In this document: positions 1 to 6,810 of the stretch, one piece after another
How positions within the stretch are numbered: the stretch's first letter is position 1
Layout: every line of letters starts with the position of its first letter
Source of the DNA: Candidatus Thorarchaeota archaeon
Lineage (GTDB): Archaea; Asgardarchaeota; Thorarchaeia; Thorarchaeales; Thorarchaeaceae
Length of the DNA stretch: 16,870 nt
Direction: 5' to 3'
NCBI GenBank assembly: GCA_016840385.1
Contig: JAEOSL010000076.1
Coordinates: 1-16,870 of the forward strand
Notes under the pieces: model-generated
What the model was told of the DNA's origin: nothing
Seen by the model: the letters and a program-made list of their open reading frames with translations, nothing else
Databases searched by the model: none
Position numbers and translations under genes: made by a program

Positions 1-2
1 GC

Positions 3-3000
3 GCAATAGATTACAGCGCTACAGTGGGCATGGCATTCAACATGGCTCCAATTGGGAATGTGGATGTCGGAGCTGGCGAAGACATCATCGCGTTTCCGAT
101 TTTCAAATCCCAAGATACTTTGGCCATAATCCGAAACATTGATCTTCTATACGTACTCGATGTCACTTTTGACCTTGAAACAAGCTTAACGCTTCAGGGT
201 AATAGCTTGTGGGCAAATACTACAGTCCTGAATGCATATAGTGAGCCAGTAAGTGATGCCTCTGTATCTCTTGTAGCTTCATATCGATTCGGTGTGGGGA
301 TTTCGGAACAGACAATGGGTATGGTTTACGATGATAGTACTCAATTGTATACAACAACTGTCGCACCCAACTGGCCAATGGGATTGGCAAACTTGTCACT
401 TTCTGTTGATCACTCATATTATAATTCAGTTAGCTTTGAGTTTGAAAATGCTTTGAGAGTTGAGTCCCCCCTCAGTATAACCCTCTTCACAGACTCAGAG
501 GTGCTGCAGGGGAGCGACCTTGACATCAACATAACAATAACCGACAGCTTAGGTGCGAAAGTCACAGACGCGGATGTCAACGTAACGCTTGATGGTGTGA
601 ACTACCCAGTCGCGTATATCGGAGGATCTTACTATACCTCAGTTACTGGAATCGATCTTACACCAGGAAGCTATACAGTTCTTGCCTCAGCAGACCATCA
701 GTATGCAACAACCGGAACAAGTCATTCAAAATTGGTTTCAATTGTGACTGACAGTCTGATAGTCTTGCGAGGCTCTCCAGTACAAACACAGCAAGATTTG
801 AGCTTCACAACGTGGCTCAATATCACTGATCCGTATGGAAATCCAATTGATAGTGCAACTGTATCGGTGGACTTTGGGTATATTGAATTCACGCTAGTGG
901 AAGTCGAGCCAGGGAGATATTTGCTAGATGATATTGCTTCTATGCCACTCGGAAATTACACAGGGGATATCATCATCCAACACCCCTACATAGAAGGTAC
1001 AGAGTTTGGCCAATATTATATGGCAGTCACTGGTACTCTCGCACCTGCAGTTGGTTACGAGTCTTCGGTAGGTGGCGGGGAGAACTTTACAGTTTCTGTC
1101 TTTGTATACGATTCCTATGGTGTCACACCTGTGGGAGCGTGGGCGGAAGTAGAGATTGGCGGGGTCAACTACACTGCGACACACTTTGAAGGAGCAGAAT
1201 TCAGAGTCGAATTGAATGCTTCATTGAGTATTGGTCAACACAGCATCATCGTGTATGTTGGAGCAAACTTTGGCGAACCTAGAGCTGACGCTCATAACTT
1301 ATACGTATATTCTCTACCAGTAACAAATGTTGAATCATCTTTAGGATGGACATTTGACCAAGGTGACTTGACAACACTGACAGTTACCGTAAGGGATTGG
1401 CAGGGAACATTGGTTATCGATGCAACAGTTTCTATGCTAAGTCCAAGCAGTGCTTTATTCACACCAATTGGTGATGGTACTTACTGGGTAGACCTGGATA
1501 CTATTGGTTATGCACCAGCGAACTACTCATTACTAATCTTAGTGGAACACACCTATCTGTTTCAAGATGACTCTTACCATAATCTGACTGTTAATGGACA
1601 GGCAGTAGTAGATGTTACCATACCTGAAGTAGTATTCAATCACCAGATGGCGAGATTTGATTTCGTTGTGGTAGATATATACGGAAACCCGCTAGATGAA
1701 TTTGATTATAGCTTCACCTTTGCTGGAGTTTTCACTCACACAGGAACTTCATTCTCATATGAAACGTCGTGGGAGTTTCTACCGGATTTACATCCGGGTG
1801 AATATCAGCTCAATATGACTATAGACGGACCATTCCTGTCACAGAGCGAATTTACAATCTGGGTAGATGTCATTGGAATCCCATCAACGTTTGTACCCTC
1901 GCCTTTAGATCAATCAACATACCTTCAGGGTAGTGAAATTAACTTCACAGTCGTTCTCGGTGATTTAGCAGGGTATTCAATCTCAAGTGCTGAAGTAACT
2001 GTAACAATCCGTGGGAGCACATACACACTGACGGAAGGAGCTGTGGGTGTCTATTCCAGACAGGTCTCAACAGCAGGACTTCCATTGGGACAGTACAATG
2101 TTACATTTGGAATTGTTCATGTATATTTATCATCTCAGTTAATTTATCGAGATCTATTTGTTAAGGGATATGCCAGTGTTGATCTTTCTGTTACGCCAAG
2201 TCCAGTTCTGAATCAATACGATGTGACATTCAATTTCACGGTTACCGACGCTTATGGTAATCCATTGACTGGTTTCAACTACACCCTTGACTTCGCGGGG
2301 ATCTATAATATATCAGGAACCTCGGCGTCCCACAAGATCTCTTGGACTGTTGATCCAAGCTTCATTCCTGGAAGCTACTGGCTAAACATGACTGTTGAAA
2401 GTGTTCTCATTCTAAGATCAAGTCACAATGTGAGTATAAGCGTGCAAGGAATTGTCGCCGCACAAATCCTTCAACCTTCTCCTAGCACCATTTTCGCACA
2501 AGGAGACACCATTAAATTCGTTGTACAAGTGAGAGACAATGAAACATCATTCATCACGGGGGCGACAGTGACATTGTATCTCCATGGTACTACCTACCCA
2601 CTCATCGAAACAAGTGCAGGATTATATGGAATCAACATCACAACTACTACACTCCCACTAGGAGAATACAGCACACAGATAACGGTTTCAGGTGCATTCA
2701 TGGAAACACAGCAGCTAACAGTTGGTTTCGATCTAATAGGAGATGCTATTGCTAGAGTAGAAACAGATCCCTTGATTCTACTTAATTATGAGAATGCCAC
2801 ATTTTCAATTGCTGTAGAAGACCAGTATGGTAACCCAATTAGCGAGTACAACTACATACTCGACTTTGGTGGGCAATACAATCTCTCAGGTAGCTCCGAT
2901 TACTTCAAGATCCTTTGGACATTTATCCCAGAATTGATTCCCGGTTCATATGTTCTCAATGTGACGATTTCGGGTCCTCACACAGGTCCCATAAGCTCTA

Positions 3001-4766
3001 TGACCACCATGTTTGAGGTAATGAGCCAACTAAATACCACAGTGCTATCACCGATAGAGAACACAACATTTGTGCAAGGAACAGATGACGTATTCTTCAA
3101 GGTAGATTTACGGGACATGCTTGACAACGTAATGGACGGTGGTTCAGTTTCTGTCCTTATTCATGATTCGTTCTTCACCTTGAACGATCTTGGTAACGGA
3201 ACATATTCAAGAGTAATTCCGACTGCAGGATGGGCCGCAGGTGATTACAATTACACTTTGATGTTAAATCACCCATACTTAGCTCAAGATTCCATAGTAA
3301 GAGGGAACGTGGAAGTACTTGCTGAGCTTGTGTTCCACGTAGAATTCTTGCCAGATATACCTCAACAAGGAGAACTACTAAATATCACGATTGAGGTGAC
3401 AGACAAATACGGTAATCCAGCATCAAATCTGAACATTACGGTAACGTTCCAGAACCAAACTAAGCAGGCTTTGGAAACATCTCAAATCGGAAAATACAGT
3501 GTGATCTATTTTGTAGCAATTCAAGGATACGGTGACGAAGCGATTGACGTATCAGCGGAAGGTGCGTTATGTGTTTCATTTGTCACACAGACGCTTTCAG
3601 ATGTGCCAGTTGTCGTAGCAGTTCCTCAGATAGCATTATCAGTTGAAACGTTCACTCCCATTTTCATTATCGTATTTTTAGTTAGCTTCGTAGGTCTGCT
3701 TATCTATTTCAGAATCTCATCTGGTATGTCGTTCACTCGGGGTTCTGAAGAAGAACTCCATCGAGGAATAAGAAAACTAGACTACTTGTATGGCGGTATA
3801 GTGAGCCTCGCAGGTTTGACCATCCTCCATTCATATGTTTCAGCTGGTTCCGGTGAGTATGGTCTTGCAGTAGCAGAAAGCGTGCTAGTTCTTGGCATCT
3901 CACTAATACTGTATGGAATTTGGTTGTACAGAGATGCAGCCTCTTCTATACTTTCCACTCAGAGGATAAACAGAAGAAGGATGTTTCTTGGTCTATGGCA
4001 TTTGATTTTCCTGCCAATTACCATTCTTCAGATATTTGGTTGGGGTCAAAATATCGAATGGCTAAAGTTCTATGTATTAGATAATGTCTTTCACCTAGGG
4101 GAACTTGCAATTCCTTCAATAATGATGACAATCTTTGGAGCGTACCTCTCCTCCATCGTGATAGTCGTTCTGAATCTCTATAAAGAGATTAGAAAAGGAA
4201 CTGCACGACTTGGCGAGATGGCTGTTCTAGGTACACCATCCATTGTTATCGAACATGAGTGTGCAGATCTTGTCGAGAGATTAGGTTCATCAATCAGGAT
4301 GAAGTTCTTCATGTTCCTTGTTGTTCTGGCGGGAACTACTGTTCTCACGATGGATTTCCTTAGGAGCTATTCCTTAGGCGTCATTATCCTATTGCCGGTG
4401 GTATTTCTGGTGGTGATTCCCTTTGGATCTTCAAAGATGGCAAAGATACTTTCAAGAGCTTCAGTTGCTACGCAGAGCGATGGAGATGATGAGAAACATC
4501 TCTCCGAGATTGCTGACGAAAGTATCGAAACCACACCTCCACCCAAGGATGAAGAGATTGAAATCACCGAAAAAGACACAGACGAGGACATCACTCCTGA
4601 GGATGCTGATGAGAAGGAAACACCAGTAGTCAAGCCAGAGGCTCGTTTGACAAAAGCTGAGATTATTGAACAACTACCTGACGAGCTTAAGGAACTGATG
4701 GGAATGGAAGAGCTCGAGAAACTCACCAAGGCGCAACTTAAGGAACTCCTACTCTCGGATGACTAG
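3..4766 (+). CDS. Giant Ig-like-repeat surface protein with C-terminal seven-helix membrane domain (5' end outside window)
   Basis: The reading frame is open to the left edge, so the true start and any signal peptide lie outside; the GTG at 24 is only the first start-like codon. Numbered from it, residues ~1-1205 are a chain of ~95-residue beta-rich domains of Ig-like/Big type. Recurring marks are D-x-Y-G-N-P turns and G-x-Y ends, and N-x-S/T sequons are abundant, which fits a glycosylated extracellular region. About seven hydrophobic helices follow, near 1211-1231, 1256-1275, 1281-1303, 1320-1340, 1360-1386, 1426-1446 and 1449-1469. The C-terminus (~1475-1580) is acidic and low-complexity and ends in two short amphipathic helices, one SAP-like (LTKAQLKELL). 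I infer an envelope stalk or adhesion protein anchored by a polytopic domain with a cytoplasmic interaction tail. The ligand and function are unknown. Confidence 0.8.
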   Translation, partial: AIDYSATVGMAFNMAPIGNVDVGAGEDIIAFPIFKSQDTLAIIRNIDLLYVLDVTFDLETSLTLQGNSLWANTTVLNAYSEPVSDASVSLVASYRFGVGISEQTMGMVYDDSTQLYTTTVAPNWPMGLANLSLSVDHSYYNSVSFEFENALRVESPLSITLFTDSEVLQGSDLDINITITDSLGAKVTDADVNVTLDGVNYPVAYIGGSYYTSVTGIDLTPGSYTVLASADHQYATTGTSHSKLVSIVTDSLIVLRGSPVQTQQDLSFTTWLNITDPYGNPIDSATVSVDFGYIEFTLVEVEPGRYLLDDIASMPLGNYTGDIIIQHPYIEGTEFGQYYMAVTGTLAPAVGYESSVGGGENFTVSVFVYDSYGVTPVGAWAEVEIGGVNYTATHFEGAEFRVELNASLSIGQHSIIVYVGANFGEPRADAHNLYVYSLPVTNVESSLGWTFDQGDLTTLTVTVRDWQGTLVIDATVSMLSPSSALFTPIGDGTYWVDLDTIGYAPANYSLLILVEHTYLFQDDSYHNLTVNGQAVVDVTIPEVVFNHQMARFDFVVVDIYGNPLDEFDYSFTFAGVFTHTGTSFSYETSWEFLPDLHPGEYQLNMTIDGPFLSQSEFTIWVDVIGIPSTFVPSPLDQSTYLQGSEINFTVVLGDLAGYSISSAEVTVTIRGSTYTLTEGAVGVYSRQVSTAGLPLGQYNVTFGIVHVYLSSQLIYRDLFVKGYASVDLSVTPSPVLNQYDVTFNFTVTDAYGNPLTGFNYTLDFAGIYNISGTSASHKISWTVDPSFIPGSYWLNMTVESVLILRSSHNVSISVQGIVAAQILQPSPSTIFAQGDTIKFVVQVRDNETSFITGATVTLYLHGTTYPLIETSAGLYGINITTTTLPLGEYSTQITVSGAFMETQQLTVGFDLIGDAIARVETDPLILLNYENATFSIAVEDQYGNPISEYNYILDFGGQYNLSGSSDYFKILWTFIPELIPGSYVLNVTISGPHTGPISSMTTMFEVMSQLNTTVLSPIENTTFVQGTDDVFFKVDLRDMLDNVMDGGSVSVLIHDSFFTLNDLGNGTYSRVIPTAGWAAGDYNYTLMLNHPYLAQDSIVRGNVEVLAELVFHVEFLPDIPQQGELLNITIEVTDKYGNPASNLNITVTFQNQTKQALETSQIGKYSVIYFVAIQGYGDEAIDVSAEGALCVSFVTQTLSDVPVVVAVPQIALSVETFTPIFIIVFLVSFVGLLIYFRISSGMSFTRGSEEELHRGIRKLDYLYGGIVSLAGLTILHSYVSAGSGEYGLAVAESVLVLGISLILYGIWLYRDAASSILSTQRINRRRMFLGLWHLIFLPITILQIFGWGQNIEWLKFYVLDNVFHLGELAIPSIMMTIFGAYLSSIVIVVLNLYKEIRKGTARLGEMAVLGTPSIVIEHECADLVERLGSSIRMKFFMFLVVLAGTTVLTMDFLRSYSLGVIILLPVVFLVVIPFGSSKMAKILSRASVATQSDGDDEKHLSEIADESIETTPPPKDEEIEITEKDTDEDITPEDADEKETPVVKPEARLTKAEIIEQLPDELKELMGMEELEKLTKAQLKELLLSDD
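1638..3356 (+). repeat. Tandem 573-bp (191-residue) two-domain repeats inside the surface protein gene
   Basis: Three consecutive units begin at the Asn codons at 1638, 2211 and 2784 (FNHQ, VLNQ and LLNY contexts), exactly 573 bases apart. Each starts with a domain carrying YGNP, then an F/Y-x-x-x-F-x-G step and a P-G-x-Y-x-L-N-x-T end. The second domain of each unit has a hydrophobic, QG-containing start (YLQG, FAQG, FVQG). A fourth, more diverged unit begins in register near 3357 (a QQGELLNIT stretch followed by DKYGNP). The copies are clearly diverged at the protein level, so this is an old duplication under structural constraint rather than a recent expansion. Confidence 0.75.
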
Positions 4767-5113
4767 GACACTTAATCTACTGTGTCAGGTGATGCCTATT
4801 CATTCGGGGGACCTCCAGTAAAGTACAGATATCTACAAACTTCAATTCTGTATCAGACATGTTAATGACTAAAGTTATTCTGGTTGATTTAAACAACTAA
4901 AATCCACAAATGAGTATTTACTCAAAATTAATTATTCTTAATGCACATATAATAATCCTTAATATAGCTTGGAAAGGAATTATCCATAGGGTCTGGTGAC
5001 GAGATATTCAAACTCCCCTCCTAACCACGCGAATAATGTCCTACTTCGGTAGGAACTACTTTCCCTAATTTTCTCGGATCTGGGCCCATCTTCTCCTTCT
5101 TACTATTTTACTT
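4767..5113. other. Intergenic region with TATA-like boxes and a UUCG-capped hairpin
   Basis: I find no convincing coding sequence in these 347 bases. The left half is AT-rich and contains TATA-like stretches (CATATAAT near 4946 and TTAATATAG at 4959-4967), which would place transcription starts around 4975-4995. Downstream, 5039-5054 forms a perfect 6-bp stem (TCCTAC/GTAGGA) closed by a TTCG tetraloop. The stretch before 5113 is pyrimidine-rich. It could be a structured 5' leader of the gene that follows, or a short independent RNA. I do not recognise a known RNA family in it. Confidence 0.45.
5039..5054 (+). other. UUCG tetraloop hairpin
   Basis: Six uninterrupted base pairs (TCCTAC with GTAGGA) are capped by C(TTCG)G, an exceptionally stable tetraloop. 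It lies about 75 bases downstream of a TATA-like box and 59 bases before the earliest start of the next gene. There is no U-run directly behind it, so it is not an obvious terminator. It more likely belongs to a leader or a small RNA. Confidence 0.5.
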
Positions 5114-5524
5114 TTGAAAGACAATTCTCATTACTTTGAAAATGTAGAAACATTGAAACCTGTCGTAGGAGTAAATGTAACTGCAATGAGAGAATCTGGA
5201 AGAAGGTCCACAAGAGGCCAACGAAAGAAGAAACCTCGAATGGTTAAGGGATTGCTACGAATTGGTGCAGGTCCAGCAATGCTGTATCTGACTGCAGGTA
5301 CTAATAGACCAGTAAAGTTGGTAAGAGAGGATATGGCAACTCTAGAAACTGACACTCGTAAGCATATCGAGGAGATGACAGAGGAAGAATTAGAACAGGC
5401 GATGGATCGTCTTGGAATAAAATCAATCGCTCTGACTGATGATGAGAAACTGATAGTGATGCTAGCATCCAAGTATGTTTTAGCGGGTTACTTCTTGCTT
5501 ACCGATGAAGAATCTACTTCTTGA
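5114..5524 (+). CDS. Small basic protein of unknown function
   Basis: This gene is not recognised. As drawn it is 136 residues from a TTG. An ATG at 5186 (residue 25) is an alternative start, with AGGAG at 5167-5171 but a long 14-base spacing, so the N-terminus is uncertain. The N-terminal third is strongly basic (GRRSTRGQRKKK), which suggests binding to nucleic acid or acidic lipid. A short G/A-rich stretch follows (LLRIGAGPAMLYLTAG). The C-terminal half is acidic and predicted helical, with E-E-x-T-E-E-E-L, and ends in a hydrophobic helix (LASKYVLAGYFLLTDE). There are no catalytic or metal motifs. Its 3' end overlaps that of the opposite-strand WD40 gene by 11 bases. Confidence 0.6.
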   Translation: MKDNSHYFENVETLKPVVGVNVTAMRESGRRSTRGQRKKKPRMVKGLLRIGAGPAMLYLTAGTNRPVKLVREDMATLETDTRKHIEEMTEEELEQAMDRLGIKSIALTDDEKLIVMLASKYVLAGYFLLTDEESTS

Positions 5525-6707
5525 TGACAAGAAGAGGACCATCTATTTTTACTGGCATATCTGTTGGTAGATCTAGGAGCCAATCTTCAAGTTCTTCAAG
5601 ACTCTCGAAGCGTAATAGTGTTGCAAGCCTTAACAATGGAAGTGTTTCGTACCGAGTCATCACTTTTTTCAGCTGAACCATTCTAAATGCGTCAAGCTCG
5701 GCCTTTGCTTCTTCTGCTAGTTCTTTAGAAGTGTCAATCCAAGGACTAGCGACATCAAAATCCCAGACTTCTACGAGTCCATCGATTGAACCGGTAATCA
5801 CATGTCTACAATCCGGTGATACGACAAGTGAGTGAATATTCTCCGTGTGGGTAAGATTAGCTAGAAGAACTCCACCACGTAATACCCAAACGCGCACTGA
5901 CCCATCTGGAGAACCAGTGATAACATGCTGTCCATCATGGGACACATGAATAGTCAGAATGGGTGCAGTGTGACCTGCCATTGTTTTCAACAATGTTCCA
6001 GTTTCAAGGTCCCAGAGGTAGACGTTTCCATGCTGATCGCCAGAGAGAACGTACTTGGAATCTGCAGTCATGGTGATTGCAGTCACATGACCCTTGTGTC
6101 CACTAAGAGTATTGAGTAATGTTCCTAGCTCGAAGTCGCGTATCCAGACCACACCAGGATATCGTTCTCCAGGAATTCGTCGACTACCACAGAGTAAGTG
6201 TCGGCCATCGGGACTAATTGCCATCGAATAGATTCCGTGCTCATGTTCAGAGGTTCTAAGCAAGATTCCACGGTCAACATCCCAAGACCTAGTGAGACCG
6301 TCTTCACCTCCAGTTACAATGAATCTCTGGTCAGGGCTAACGGCAACTGCAGTTACATGAGCAGAATTCGGAGCAAGTGAGCTAACTAGTTCACGTTTAT
6401 GGATATCCCAAATCTTCACTGCAAGATCCTTATCTGCTATAGAAACAAGGTGCCTTCCATCTTGCATCATCGCCATGTTATAGACTGGTCCCTCATGACC
6501 AACAAACTTGTGGATTTCTTTGCCAGTTGCAAAATCCCAAAGTCGAATCGTGGCATCCTGTCCACCAGAAATTATAATCTGACCATTTGGGGTGGTTTCC
6601 AAAGACCATACGGTGAACTCATGACCATCCATATGATTACTTGGCGTCATTTCACCGTCCAAATCCGTAAGCTCCCTCAAAGATTCTGTCGCGCTTTTCA
6701 CATACAA
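5514..6707 (-). CDS. Seven-bladed WD40 propeller protein with C-terminal PCI-like winged helix
   Basis: Seven WD40 repeats fill residues ~28-325. Their D strands end in RLWD, KIWD, RSWD, WIRD, YLWD, RVWV and EVWD, with the usual GH or H-x-x-x-V/I starts and S-G/T-G loops, which is enough for one closed beta-propeller. A helical linker (~330-350) leads to a ~50-residue C-terminus, with R-Y-E-T-L-P-L, then F-E-S-L-E-E-L-E-D-W-L, and a final beta pair around KIDGPLLVIKK. That pattern looks like a PCI-type winged helix; this is my reading of the pattern, not a profile hit. There is no signal peptide or membrane helix, so it should be a cytoplasmic scaffold. The TTG start at 6707 is weak; GTG at 6701 or ATG at 6647 are alternatives. 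It follows the pyrophosphatase gene on the same strand but is separated from it by a terminator. Confidence 0.85.
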   Translation of the reverse strand: MYVKSATESLRELTDLDGEMTPSNHMDGHEFTVWSLETTPNGQIIISGGQDATIRLWDFATGKEIHKFVGHEGPVYNMAMMQDGRHLVSIADKDLAVKIWDIHKRELVSSLAPNSAHVTAVAVSPDQRFIVTGGEDGLTRSWDVDRGILLRTSEHEHGIYSMAISPDGRHLLCGSRRIPGERYPGVVWIRDFELGTLLNTLSGHKGHVTAITMTADSKYVLSGDQHGNVYLWDLETGTLLKTMAGHTAPILTIHVSHDGQHVITGSPDGSVRVWVLRGGVLLANLTHTENIHSLVVSPDCRHVITGSIDGLVEVWDFDVASPWIDTSKELAEEAKAELDAFRMVQLKKVMTRYETLPLLRLATLLRFESLEELEDWLLDLPTDMPVKIDGPLLVIKK

Positions 6708-6747
6708 ATCAAATGAAGAAAAGGTTGTCGTTTGTCCGATTTGAATT

Positions 6748-6791
6748 AGAAAAAAAAGAGAAGAGGTGGGTGGTACTAAGTACCACCACCT
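6748..6791 (-). terminator. Intrinsic-type terminator of the pyrophosphatase gene
   Basis: On the minus strand, 20 bases after the pyrophosphatase stop codon, 6791-6764 forms a 12-bp stem (AGGTGG-TGGTAC against GTACCA-C-CCACCT, one bulged C) with a 3-base loop. A pyrimidine tract containing eight uninterrupted U residues (6757-6750) follows. The geometry matches a hairpin plus U-tract. In archaea the U-tract alone can terminate, so the hairpin may instead protect the mRNA 3' end. Confidence 0.75.
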
Positions 6792-6810
6792 TACACTAGT
6801 TTAGGTTACT

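Noticed and set aside
4367..4729. 120-residue minus-strand serine-rich frame and overlapping short frames
   Set aside because: They are shadows of the acidic GAA/GAT-rich tail of the surface protein.
4988..5100. C/D-box or SRP-type RNA
   Set aside because: GGTGACGA is only loosely like a C box, there is no D box partner, and no SRP or RNase P core motif could be found.
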